This document shows, piece after piece, positions 23,217-32,232 of a stretch of 64,000 nucleotides of DNA. The translations under genes were made by a program, and so were the position numbers. Under the pieces are notes generated by a model that saw only the letters and a list, made by a program, of their open reading frames with translations, had not been told where the DNA came from and did not search any database. The DNA comes from Prorocentrum cordatum (lineage: Eukaryota; Sar; Dinophyceae; Prorocentrales; Prorocentraceae): positions 25,001-89,000 of the forward strand of contig CAUYUJ010003925.1 of the NCBI GenBank assembly GCA_963575745.1, written 5' to 3'. How positions within the stretch are numbered: the first letter of the stretch is position 1; each line of letters starts with the position of its first letter.

Positions 23217-24429
23217 TGACAAGCTTGCACGAGTTGCACGGATGTTGCATGGCTTCTTTCCGACATGTGTTTCTCGCTAGAGATGTCTTCAATGATTCAC
23301 GACTCGGAGGCTTGACCAATGTAGCAGTTGAACGGATCAAGGTCGGCTCCTTTTTCGAAATGACGATGTCGCTTTACTTCCGCAAATGCAGTTACCAGAT
23401 GTGTGATGTGGTGCAACATTTGCACGGAGGAGGGGTGCCTCCGTGTCAACAGGGTTCTTGTTGGACACATCAGTGAATGTTACGACCCTACCTATTCGCA
23501 TTCGCTATAACTCGCTGGCAGGAATCAAGACTGCTCATTTTCACGCGCTCCTTGCGGTGGAGAGAAAAGGGACTGGAGAGTGTATTGCAGCATCGGTGAC
23601 GCATCCCGGGTCTACCCGTTTGATGTGCGGCACTTCTTCCTCCTCTTCCTCCCCTAGCATCCTTCCCCCCACCCTTCTTTCTCTCGTCCTGCCCTCCCCC
23701 CCACCCGCCTTGGCACAAGGCGGTCAGAAGTCGACTCCCAGACCCACCCTGGGATGCGCTCCGCAGCAGCATTTCGAGCGGAATCTCGCCCTGGCGGCGA
23801 GGGCGCTCCCAGGAGGCCCCGGAACGGACGCAAAACGCTCGAAGTTAGCTCCTGCCCCTCCTCTCTCGTTCTGGCCTTCCCCGAGGCACCGCCCGATTCA
23901 GTGGCTGGCCCTCCCTCCACTCCATCCCATCCGCCCTCGCGGAGCGCCGGAGGCAAGGGGGAGGGGAGGGGGGAGCACGGACGGCGCAAGCGGGCGCGCA
24001 CGCGCCCACACCCATGCCCACGCCCACGCCCACGTCCACGCCCCGACAGGACGCCTACGCCCCCCCCCTCCCCGCCCCAGCCGTGTCAGCTGGGTCAGCC
24101 TTGCGAGCCCGCCCCCTCAGGCGCGGGCCAAGCGGCCTGGAAACATGCCATTCAGGGCAGGCATCCACAGAAGAATAAGAGGGAGAAGAAGGGCGTTCGT
24201 GTTCTGCCCTTCCATTGAACTGTTCAAGACAGACTTGGGAGATCTGGTCCCCTGAAGAGGGGGCCAAGCAGGCGTCGATACACCCATCAGGAATGTTAAT
24301 ACAAAGCAGCAGCAACCTTCATGGACTCCACATTTCCTTGAATTACCTGGTGACGGACCCTACCCTTTCTAAACATATGGCGGCTGTACCCAGGACCGCT
24401 CACTTTAAAACGAACAGATAGAAGGATCC
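23217..24429. other. Unassigned stretch
   Basis: A 271-codon open frame (23443-24255) exists, but it is dominated by CCCACGCCC repeats and Pro/Arg runs, starts without ATG, and has no recognisable domain. I do not call it a gene. Confidence 0.4.
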
Positions 24430-24679
24430 GCAGTGCGCATGAGCACCCAGTAGTGAAAGCAGAAGAGGAAGGCATCGGGAGTACGGGAGTAACGGCTGGG
24501 TCTGCGAACGTACACCTCCATGTCGTTGGACCTCCCAGGAGCCACTGGCAGTGGCGACAGTTGCGCACTGCCCCGCCCCCAAGGGAACCGCGAAGTCTCG
24601 GTGCTGGGAATCCTTTCTGGGATGTGGCCCTTAAGTGCGATGGGAGCAACATAACCCGAGACCACCTCCTTCTGCTGCG

Positions 24680-25072
24680 CCTTTCGAGCCAGACCGACAC
24701 GTGACCGACACGTGGCCGAGCCAGACCTAGATTCCATGGCGCCTCTTCTCATTTCAATACGTCCCCCGCTCCCCCCTGGGCCGCGCACGTGCAGCCGGCC
24801 ATGGTTTGCGCCCCCCCCCTCTTGGACGCCCCCCTCTTGGCCGCCCCCGAGTCTTTCGAGCCAGACCGACACGTGACCCCCTCGCTGGGCGCAGAGGCGA
24901 GCCTGCAGAACGTGCTCGCCGCCTCCAAGAGCCGGCTGCAGGCGGAGCGGCTGCAGGAGCAGGCGCAGCTCCTGCAGGCCTACCCCCCGCGCCGCCGCCC
25001 TCCGCCTACCAGGCGTTCCCGGGGGCCCAGCCGCCAGTGGGGAGGGTCGAGGGGCGAGAGCAGTTACTCTAG
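24680..25072 (+). pseudogene. Possible gene fragment with a predicted helix
   Basis: A frame at about 24846-24990 reads SFEPDRHVTPSLGAEASLQN and then a heptad-like run (AASKSRLQAERLQEQAQLL). After 24990 the sensible reading moves one frame (APPPSAYQAFPGAQPP), implying a 1-nt shift, and the stop falls in the first bases of the MITE that begins at 25063. The 25-bp segment TTTCGAGCCAGACCGACACG... is duplicated at 24687 and 24853. The family is unknown. Confidence 0.25.
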
Positions 25073-25306
25073 GCCTCCTAGATGGGGTCCGAGTAGATGG
25101 GGTCGGAGGATCGCGCCGCATCGTCCATGCATCGGCGATGCGGCTCGATGCGGAGCCTGATTTTCTCCACGTTGGCGTCGCCGATGCATCGCCGATGTCG
25201 CCGATGCATTGGCGATGCATTGGCGATGCATCGCCGATGTATCGGCGATGCGGCGCGATCCTCCGACCCCATCTGCTCGGACCCCATCTAGGAGGCCTCT
25301 AGTTAC
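25063..25306. mobile_element. MITE, family 5, copy 1
   Basis: About 244 bp with inverted ends over about 50 bp: AGGCCTCCTAGATGGGGTCC, GAGTAGATGGGGTCGGAGGA and CGCGCCGCAT on the left, mirrored on the right (GCGATCCTCCGACCCCATCT). The interior is built from GATGCATCGCCGATGCAT-type palindromes. Copies at 25497-25680 and 48421-48675. Confidence 0.8.
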
Positions 25307-25339
25307 TAGGGGATCGAACAATGACATAAACATCAAACA

Positions 25340-25472
25340 TCGGAGGTCCGCGCGGATGTCTCGGATCCGCGCTGGACCCCCTTGGGGCCGCCTCCGGCGC
25401 CGCCCCCGGCGCGCTCCGCGCCACAGGGAGGGGGGTCGAGCGCCGATCCGAGAAGTCCGCGCGGACCTCCGA
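25340..25472. mobile_element. MITE, family 6, copy 1
   Basis: 133 bp ending in inverted repeats of about 32 bp (TCGGAGGTCCGCGCGGATGT at the left tip; the right tip mirrors it) with a GCCGCCTCCGGCGCCGCCCC core. It lies exactly between two family-5 copies. Relatives at 34988-35090 and 50296-50414; fused tips at 32515-32534. Confidence 0.75.
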
Positions 25473-25496
25473 GTTTCTCTGTGTCTGTGGGGTCGG

Positions 25497-25680
25497 AGTA
25501 GATGGGGTCGGAGGAGTTCGCCGCATCGCCGATGCATCAGTGATGCGGCTCGATGTGGGGTCCAATGTTCTCCACGCCGACGTCGCCGATGCATCGCAGA
25601 CGTCGCCAGTGCATGGCCGATGTATCGGCGATGCGGCGAGATCGCCCGACCCCATCTACTCGGACCCCATCTAGGAGGAC
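25497..25680. mobile_element. MITE, family 5, copy 2
   Basis: Left end GGGGTCGGAGTAGATGGGGT, right end ACCCCATCTACTCGGACCCC, interior GATGCATC palindromes. It is shorter than copies 1 and 3 because the outermost TIR bases are missing. Confidence 0.78.
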
Positions 25681-25683
25681 TCA

Positions 25684-25745
25684 GGGACGAGAGCAGTTAC
25701 GGTCGGGAGCGCTTGCATATAGTCAAGGCGCTGAAAGAAGGACCA
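25684..25745 (+). repeat. Direct repeat upstream of the retrogene; carries a family-3 MITE tip
   Basis: The segment CGGTCGGGAGCGCTTGCATA...AGTCAAGGCGCTGAAAGAAGGA recurs at 26868-26915 downstream of the retrogene. Its AGTCAAGGCGCTGAAAGAAG part matches the terminal repeat of family 3 seen intact at 52901 and 53467. Confidence 0.6.
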
Positions 25746-25773
25746 CTTCGGGCTCGGGAGGGGCTGCGTTCCT

Positions 25774-25827
25774 CCTCCTCTGCTTCCTCCTCCTCCTCCT
25801 CCTCCTCCTCCTCCTCCTCCTCCTCCC
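25774..25827. repeat. CTC/CCT pyrimidine tract abutting the relict leader
   Basis: An almost pure pyrimidine run ends one base before the relict DinoSL. Pyrimidine tracts normally precede trans-splice acceptors, so it could still serve one. It is also an ordinary CCT microsatellite of the kind common in this window. Confidence 0.85.
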
Positions 25828-25849
25828 TCCGTAGCCATTTTGGCTCAAG
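25828..25849 (+). other. Relict dinoflagellate spliced leader (DinoSL)
   Basis: After the first base, the match to the 22-nt leader CCGTAGCCATTTTGGCTCAA(G) is exact. It is followed by CC rather than GT, so it lacks a donor site and is not an SL RNA gene. A leader embedded in genomic DNA 62 nt before an ATG is explained by reverse transcription of a trans-spliced mRNA. Confidence 0.93.
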
Positions 25850-25863
25850 CCGTTTGATCCAAG
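25850..25863 (+). other. Possible older, truncated relict leader
   Basis: Immediately after the first relict, CCGTTTGATCCAAG aligns to the leader lacking its first seven bases (CCATTTTGGCTCAAG) with about 10 of 14 matches and one gap. A truncated second leader is expected when the AG inside an older relict is used as a trans-splice acceptor before a second round of retroposition. Confidence 0.45.
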
Positions 25864-25911
25864 CCGCGCCCCCTGCAAGAAGCGTTAGCGCCGCGGCCTC
25901 GCCCATCGGCC

Positions 25912-26646
25912 ATGCCCTCGATGAGCAAGCTCACCGCACTCGCGTGCACCGTGGCCGGCGCCGTCGGTGGCGCCGCCTTCGTTCAGCCCGGCGCCGTCCG
26001 CGCCCCCGCGCTGCCCCAGGCGTCAGCAGCCGGCCTGCAGCGCTGGGAGCAGGCGGCCCCAGAGGCGGAGGCGGAGGCGGCCGCGGAGGGCTTCCCCGCG
26101 AAGGGCTTCCTGGCAGGCCTAGCGCTCGGCCTCGGCGTCGCCCTGGCAGGTGCGCAGCACGCGCAGGCCGCGGACGCGCCGGCCGCCGACGCGCCCGCGC
26201 CCCCGCCCGAGCCCGTCGTCATGGACGTGCGCGATCTGCAGTACAAGGGCGACAAGGACTTCGAGGCGAAGAAGGCGGCGATCGCGAAGGCCGCGAACAA
26301 GGTGGAGAGCGGCATCGGGCTGCAGACCTGGAAGTGGGGCCACGACTACGACAAGAAGTACACGACGTCCTCGACGGGAGCCGGCACCTTCCTGCGCTAC
26401 AACATGGGCAACTACCAGATCATCCCCAGCTACCGGGGCTCGGCGGCCGACGACGGCACGTACCTCATCGACCCGAGCCAGATCAAGAGGGCCAAGGCCC
26501 AGGCCGCCGAGTACGAGAGGGTCAAGAAGGAGGTGGCCCCCGTCTGGCTGAAGGATGGCGGCGCGACCGGCAACGTCTGGCCCAGCCAGGGCATGTACAA
26601 GCCCCGCACCTACACCTCGGCATACCAGCCCGTGAGGCAGAAGTAG
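25912..26646 (+). CDS. Predicted thylakoid-lumen protein of unrecognised family (retrogene)
   Basis: A 244-codon intronless frame with a TAG stop. I chose the ATG at 25912; a second at 25921 would drop three residues. Residues 7-24 form a hydrophobic signal peptide followed by AFVQP (22-26), like the Phe motif after the signal peptide of peridinin-type plastid leaders. A transit-like Ala/Pro-rich stretch follows, then a second hydrophobic segment (about 66-82) ending AQHAQA before ADAP, a likely lumenal processing site near 86/87. The mature part (about 158 residues) has VVMDVRDLQYKGDKDFEAKK, many Tyr/Trp residues and a basic helix (190-207). It shows no Cys, no CxxCH haem motif and no chlorophyll-binding helices. 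I do not recognise it; a small extrinsic photosystem subunit is possible but inferred only from location. GC-rich third positions contrast with the flanks. A relict leader lies 62 nt upstream; no TATA box is seen. Confidence 0.85.
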   Translation: MPSMSKLTALACTVAGAVGGAAFVQPGAVRAPALPQASAAGLQRWEQAAPEAEAEAAAEGFPAKGFLAGLALGLGVALAGAQHAQAADAPAADAPAPPPEPVVMDVRDLQYKGDKDFEAKKAAIAKAANKVESGIGLQTWKWGHDYDKKYTTSSTGAGTFLRYNMGNYQIIPSYRGSAADDGTYLIDPSQIKRAKAQAAEYERVKKEVAPVWLKDGGATGNVWPSQGMYKPRTYTSAYQPVRQK

Positions 26647-26867
26647 GCGCTCGCCGCGGGCAGGGCCACGACGGTGCGCAAGAGCCGACGCGGAACCCCG
26701 CTGGCGCGCCCTATTCCCGATGCGATTTTTATTGACTCCTCCTCCTCCTCCTCGGCTGTTGAGGTCATCAGCCATCACGTTTCGGACAGCGAGTGGCCGC
26801 TTTGTTGCCTGCTTACTCTCGCCCCAGACTCGCTCCAGGGCGCGGCGGAGAGGTGTCCGCGGTGGTT
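26647..26867. other. 3' flank of the retrogene
   Basis: No poly-A tract or clear target-site duplication is visible. A short CTCCTCCTCCTCCTC run lies at 26736-26752. Confidence 0.5.
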
Positions 26868-27128
26868 GCGGTCGGGAACGCTCACGTGCAGTCAAGGCGC
26901 TGAAAGAAGGAATCGCATGCGACTTGTCTCCCCCCAATTCCCGAGCTCCGCCCGAAAAGTTTGGCCACTCAGGAAAAGGGGTAAAACTTGGGATACGCCC
27001 CAAGGGGGCCTTGCGGACGCTCCCCCTATCGAGGATGGACGCCCCCCCTGTCGTGTCTCCCAGGGATGGGCCTCAAAAATCTCTGCTCCGCTCGAAAGCC
27101 CCACGAAACCTGAAACACGAGCGGATGG
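26868..27128. repeat. Dispersed repeat F, copy 1, led by a family-3 tip
   Basis: Begins GCGGTCGGGAACGCT...AGTCAAGGCGCTGAAAGAAG, then CTCCGCCCGAAAAGTTTGGC, CTATCGAGGATGGACGCCCC and CCGCTCGAAAGCCCCACGAA. The part after 26915 recurs at 33285-33490. The 27129-27484 stretch is unassigned. Confidence 0.65.
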
Positions 27129-27484
27129 CGTGCCGCTCCGCTCCGGCGCGGAGAGGCTCGTGGCGCTGCTGCCTGGGGAGCGGGAAGTGGACACCGCGTC
27201 GCGCCGAGGCGTGGTGGGCCAGAGCCGCCGGAGCGACACGCTACGTATCCAAAAGTTCCTGACGGCAGGTGCAGCCAAGACTCCGAAGTGAGAACCGTCC
27301 TTGACGAACGAACAACACGCCCCCTCACCCACAGGTGGGACGGAGGGGTCTGTGGGTGCGTACTGTCGGATTGGAATCCCCGCTCGAAGGGGAGCCTCCC
27401 ACAGGGTCCAGCAACCAGCATCCATACCCACAGCCAGTCCCCCTCGCTACGACCCTCGCCGACAAGTCACGACGAGAGGTGTTC

Positions 27485-27600
27485 TGCTATATTCGGCCTC
27501 CTCGGGACCGTCAGAAGTCAACTCAGGACGAAACACTGGCCCCGGGGAATGGGTCGAGGCCTTTGGGGTCGACGCTGTAAAGCAGATCATGAGGTAGGGG
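27485..27600 (+). repeat. Dispersed repeat J, copy 1 (uninterrupted)
   Basis: Contains ATTCGGCCTCCTCGGGACCG, CAGGACGAAACACTGGCCC and GGGTCGAGGCCTTTGGGGTC, ending GACGCTGTAAAG. Copy 2 at 31086-31440 has the same order but is interrupted by an inverted-repeat element. Confidence 0.65.
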
Positions 27601-28044
27601 GTCTGGGGCCGGGGGCGAGGGGCGGCCTTGCCGTTGGCCTTCGATTCGGCGGGGATCCGAGGGGAGGGGGGCGCGGCGGGGCAAGGCAAAAGGGCGGGCC
27701 GGCAACTGACCCCGAAGGAGGGCCAGGAGCCCCTCCTCCACGCGATGCCGGCGGAGGGGGGCGAGGTGCAAGGGAGGAAGAGCGGGGCGGAGCGGAGCGC
27801 GGAGGGCGAAGGGGAGGAGGACGGAGGAGGAGGAGGAGGAGGAGGAGGAGGAGGAGGACCAGTGTAAACCCAAGAGTCATCAACGATGCTGGAATTAACC
27901 CTCCCTCCAAGCTCCCTCTTCATAGGCCCCTACAACGGTTCATTTCCATTGAGGGAAGAACCGTTTGAAGACCCTGAAGCATGCCAAAACATTGTTCTCG
28001 GGATCTCAACGCCACGTATCAACCTGACTGCTGCGTCTTGACGA
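27601..28044. repeat. GC-rich stretch with GGA tract
   Basis: GGGG/GGCG-rich sequence, then (GGA)n at about 27815-27858, then unique sequence. No gene. Confidence 0.6.
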
Positions 28045-28505
28045 TGCGGAATCGTACCAGAGCGCGATTTTTGGAACTTCAACACCATGAATCAACATGT
28101 TCGCTGCACCAGCATAATTCAGAATCCTCCCAAAACGCCGTTTCTGGTACGTTGATCACTGGAATCCGTGAAATTGTTGCACATGTTAAAACGAAGGTTC
28201 GCGGCGCTAAGGCTAGAGCGACATTTTGACAAGGAATCGCCCTCAATCCGTGAAACTCAACGAATGGGCACGGCGCTGAGGCGAGAGCCACATTTTGAAA
28301 AGGAACCGCCCTCAATCCGTGAAAACTCTTGCAGGTGTTGACAACGAATTTGCGCGGCGCGAAGGCGAGAGCCACATTTTGAATAAGAGCCGCCCCCAAA
28401 TTCGTGAATTCGTGAAATTCTTGCAAAGTTGAAGACGAATGTGCTCGGCGCTAAGGCGAGAGCCACATTTTGAAAACCACCCGCCCTCCGTGAAACTGTT
28501 GTCAC
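28045..28505 (-). repeat. Minisatellite (CAAAATGTGGCTCTCGCC), reverse orientation
   Basis: Four or more units of about 60-92 bp with GGCGCTAAGGCGAGAGCCAC, ATTTTGAAAAGGAACCGCCC and TCAATCCGTGAAACTCTTGC. On the minus strand this is the family at 22880-23216. Confidence 0.8.
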
Positions 28506-28559
28506 TTTCAAGCTTCAGAGTCATAGGTGGTGAGGAAGTCTCAGGCGAAACGCCCAGCC

Positions 28560-28800
28560 CGCCCTAAAGATTGGCCTCGGGGTGCGACGGGGAGAAGTTT
28601 CGTACAAGGAGAAGAAATGAAGGAGGAAGGGAGGAGGAGAAGGAAGAGGAGGAGGAGGAGGAGGAGGAGCTGGGAGTGAGCGGTGAGGAGGAGAATCAGA
28701 AGGAGGAGGGGGAGGAGGGGAGGATAGAAGGAGGAAGAGGGGACGGGAGGAGAAGAAGGAGGAGGTGAGGGAGAGGGAGCGGGGAGTGGGAGATGGGGAG
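28560..28800. repeat. GGA-rich purine tract
   Basis: Interrupted (GGA)n with AAG and GGGA units. The following 28801-29164 has no convincing feature. Confidence 0.9.
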
Positions 28801-29164
28801 GGGAAAGGAAGACGAAGAGGGGGACGAAGGTCTGTGGGTGTGGGGAAGGGTGGGGGTTTTGCGAGGGTATTGGAGATTCCTTCAGGGGCAGAAAAAGTCA
28901 GGGGCCGCCAGGCCCGGCTCGCATGCTGCGGCTGCTGGAAGGTGCAGTCCAGGTGGGCCACTGAGTCATCCCCCGTCTCGTTCGGAGGCAGCGGAGGCGT
29001 GTGTGCGGCATAGACTGCGCTCGAATCGGCAGGATGGGGGAGGAAGACCAGCACCAGGCCGAGGTCAAGATTCCCAGGCGTGACGGAGCCAACCGCGAGG
29101 CCGTCGACGCTCGAGCTGCCCCTCTGGCAGATGCGATGCCGCCCTGGCTCCCCAGAACATCTCT

Positions 29165-29765
29165 TCCTCGTCCTCCTTATCCCCCTCCTCCTCCTCCTCC
29201 TCCTCCTCCTCCTCCTCCTCCTCCTCCTCCTCCGCTTCCACCTCCTATCATGATCGTCATCATCACCACCACCGCCATCACCATCACCATCCCCCATCAT
29301 CATTACAGTCATCACCATCACCATCTTCATCATCATCCTCAGTATCACCATGATTATGATCAGTACCGCCATTGTCTCCACCATCATTAATATCGTCATC
29401 ATCAGCCGCACCATAAACATCATCACCGTCACCAGCATCATCACACTATTCACGCGCATCACCGCCAGTAAAAGTTCAATCCGCAATGTCGCCGTTTTTA
29501 CTAGCACCGTCATGCTTACCATCAGCAGCAACAGCAGCAGCATCAGCATCAGCACCGTGATCAGCATCATCAGCATCACCATCATCATTATCATCCTCAT
29601 CATCATCACCATTCGTATGGTCATCACTGCTATCCTCATCACCAACAACATTCTCGTTGCCGGCACCATCGGCATATCATCACCATGACCACCACGATCA
29701 CCATAATCATCAGCAGCACCATAACCGTCATCATCCCTCATCATCCTGATAACCTCTGGACCTCC
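29165..29765. repeat. CCT tract followed by degenerate CAT/ATC tract
   Basis: (CCT)n at 29177-29232, then about 500 bp of interrupted CATCAC/ATCATC units. Confidence 0.92.
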
Positions 29766-29819
29766 CTTCCCTCCTCGCCCTCTCCCTCCATGCCAGCGTC
29801 GCCCTGCATTGGCCACCCT

Positions 29820-30478
29820 ACAGACACGGGTGTATGTATACATGCACACATGTACATGTGCCAGCATAAAGTCAGATGTATGTACATCGATGCATGTGGA
29901 ATGTGTCATTATATACCAGCGCACATCCATGCATGCATACATACATGCAAACACAGACATACATACTTATGCACAAGCATACATGTGTACATACATACAT
30001 ACATACACACGCACATGCATGCATATACACAAACATGCATACACACATAGCTACCGATATGCATGCCTACATGCCTGCCTACCTACCTACCACATACATA
30101 CATACACACATAAACACAGACATACATGCATACACACATACACACATACATACACACATACACACATATACACAGATACAGACATACAGCCCTACAATCA
30201 TACGTGCACGCAGACATTTATACATACACACACATGACACAGCCATACATACATACATACATACATACATGCATGCATGTATGTATGCATGCATGCATAC
30301 ATACATACATACAATACATACATACATACATACACACATACATACATGCAATCATACATACATACACACACCTACATACATATACACACATACGCACATA
30401 CAGTCGTATAGACACATACATGCATACATACATGCATATTTCATACATACATGCATGCATACATACATACAAATGAGA
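29820..30478. repeat. ACAT tetranucleotide array
   Basis: About 650 bp of (CATA)n with CACA and GCATGC interruptions, the longest simple repeat in the window. His/Tyr/Thr-rich and Met/Cys/Val-rich frames across it are artefacts. Confidence 0.95.
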
Positions 30479-31085
30479 CAGAAAGTGGTTTCTGTCTCTC
30501 GCGGAGGTCCTCTCTGAGGCCCTCTGAGTCCGTCCTGACGCGTCTGCTTCCCGCCGCCCGCCCAGACTGGGCCTGGCCCGGCTCGGAGCAGGCTCTCGGC
30601 CCACCGCGGTTGGGCCGGACCCCGATCGCTCCGCCGCGTCCACCCGCGTTGCCACTTGAGCGACGTAGAGAAGCGGGGTCGTCTTCACCCGCACGGGCGC
30701 GCAAGCTGCCCGCGCAATGTCGCGCGTAAAAGCGCCCTCGTTGCCAATGCGGCGTGCCCTCGCTGGCCGCCCGCGCAAGCCGCGGCGCAGGGTCGCTGTG
30801 CCGTCGCGCGTGGGGCCCGGTTCTGTTTCGTCGCTCACCGTGCCATGCTCTCTCGAGAGGACTTGGCCTAGGTTGGGGTCCCCCATACAGGCGGATTTTG
30901 CACGAACGCTAGAAAATACTTCCAAAATGTTCAGCAATTTTCGAACGTACTCAGAATATCGTCCCCAGACTATTTTTCATACTAATTTTTGAATTTTCCC
31001 CCCGCAGAGGGACAAGCTCGACGTAAGACTTGGCGCCCCGCACCCCTCGCGTCGTGGCAGAAGTCACGGCGGCAGTGTGTGTTGG
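30479..31085. other. Unassigned stretch, GC-rich then AT-rich
   Basis: 30490-30860 is GC-rich. 30930-30990 is AT-rich, and its AGACTATTTTTCATAC part resembles the tip of the family-9 element at 45829. No gene is called. Confidence 0.4.
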
Positions 31086-31440
31086 CCGAGTTCGGCCTCC
31101 TGGGGGGGGCCCTCCGCAGGCCCTGGGGCCGTCAAAGCACGGCCCAGGACGAAAACCCCGCCCAGGGGGAGTGGGTCGAGCCTTTTCGCAGGCCTAGAGG
31201 TGAACACCAACACCAAGATCGGCGGTGTGCTTCCACCGAGGGAAGAAGAGTCCGTTCTCGGTGATGGTGGTAATATTCTGGCTTCCAAGGTGACCGAAAT
31301 ATTACCACCAACACCGGAATCTAGGATCATCTGTCCCATGTGGAGGCAAACCCCTGTTCTGGTGTTGGTGCCAATTTCCAGGCCTCCAAAAAAGCCCGTC
31401 CAGGTGGAGTGGGTCGAGCCTTTCGGGAGTCGACGCTGTG
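31086..31440 (+). repeat. Dispersed repeat J, copy 2, interrupted
   Basis: GTTCGGCCTCCTGGGGGGGG, CAGGACGAAAACCCCGCCC and GAGTGGGTCGAGCCTTT at the left; after the insert, GAGTGGGTCGAGCCTTTCGG and GTCGACGCTGTGAAG. Compare 27485-27600. Confidence 0.65.
31188..31405. mobile_element. Foldback element inside repeat J
   Basis: Inverted halves: GGCCTAGAGGTGAACACCAACACC and GGTGGTAATATT on the left mirror AATATTACCACCAACACC and GGTGTTGGTGCCAATTTCCAGGCC on the right. GAGTGGGTCGAGCCTTT lies directly outside on both sides, as a target duplication would. Confidence 0.65.
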
Positions 31441-32106
31441 AAGTCAGCCACGGCGTCGGGGATCTGGGCTTACTGTCTCCCCTTCTGCCCCTTCCCGCCT
31501 GCCCGCCCGCCTGCTTCATCCCACCAGTCCTGGCCTCCCCCCCTGCGCGTTCGCCGTCGTATGCTTGCTTTTCGTGTCCTTCCTCCGTCTCCGTCGCCGC
31601 GCAGCACAGAATGCCGGGAGCTGGCGGCGCGGGTTTGGGTCTGCCGCGTCCGCCCGCGGTGCCGCCTTGCCGTGCTCTCTCGTCAGGGCTGGGCGAGGAG
31701 AACACCCCCCCCGCCCTTCCTCCCCGCCCCGCTCGGCGCGGAGGTGCGGAAGATGGCGCACGAGGCAGACGAGCGCAAGAGGGCGCTGGAGTGCCAGACC
31801 ATCATCCAGGACGGTCTGGGCCTGCCACGGTCTGCTGTGGCTGTGCCGCCGCTGCCGACTCGGACCCACTCCCTGGCCACCCTTTCCCAGTGGCAAGTTC
31901 TCCCGCACCTCCCCGCCACACCCACCTCCCCGAAGTCCCCAGGGCGGCCAGCCCTGCCTCGGTCTGCGGCTGCGCCCCCGCTGCCGAGTGCCGCGTGCTC
32001 CCGTGCCCTGGCTGCGCCTCCGCTGCTTTTTCGGGCCCACTCCATGGCCAGTGCTGCGTGCTCCTGCACCTCCCCGCCACGGACATCTTTCCTCGGCCCC
32101 TCCTTC
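31441..32106. other. GC-rich stretch with an imperfect duplication
   Basis: 31828-31925 and 31965-32090 are diverged copies of one segment (CTGCGCC...CGCTGCCGA, CGGGCCCACTCC.TGGCC, CACCTCCCCGCCAC). A frame at about 31740-31815 (RKMAHEADERKRALECQTII) looks helix-like but is isolated. Confidence 0.35.
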
Positions 32107-32232
32107 GGCGGCGAGCCCAGGGGGAAGGTGAGAGGCAGCAGGCCTTCTCAGAAGGCGCGAGGGCTGCTGAGAAGCTTCGCTGCCTTCTCAAAAGGCCTGT
32201 CCCATATCACCTTCCCCCCTGGGCTCGCCGCC
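32107..32232. mobile_element. MITE, family 7, best-preserved copy
   Basis: 126 bp with near-perfect 25-26 bp inverted ends: GGCGGCGAGCCCAGGGGGAA(GGTGA) against TCACCTTCCCCCCTGGGCTC(GCCGCC). The interior is made of CCTTCTCAGAAGG-type short palindromes. Relatives at 61054-61250, 63432-63595, 49868-49975 and a partial at 36218-36318. Confidence 0.8.

Noticed and set aside
23443-24255. 271-codon frame
   Set aside because: It has no ATG start, contains CCCACG-repeat His/Ala runs and Pro/Arg bias, and no conserved motif.
25828-25849. Spliced-leader RNA gene
   Set aside because: An SL RNA gene needs GT directly after the leader and an Sm-binding site downstream. Here CC follows and a protein gene begins 62 nt later.
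25912-26646. Naming the gene as a specific photosystem subunit
   Set aside because: The leader supports a lumenal location, but I cannot match the mature domain to PsbO, PsbU, PsbV, PsaD or another known subunit, so no name is given.
26119-27003. 294-codon antisense frame over the retrogene
   Set aside because: It is a shadow of the real gene caused by GC-rich third positions.
29820-30478. Telomere-like array
   Set aside because: The unit is ACAT, not a TTAGGG or TTTAGGG type, so it is an ordinary microsatellite.
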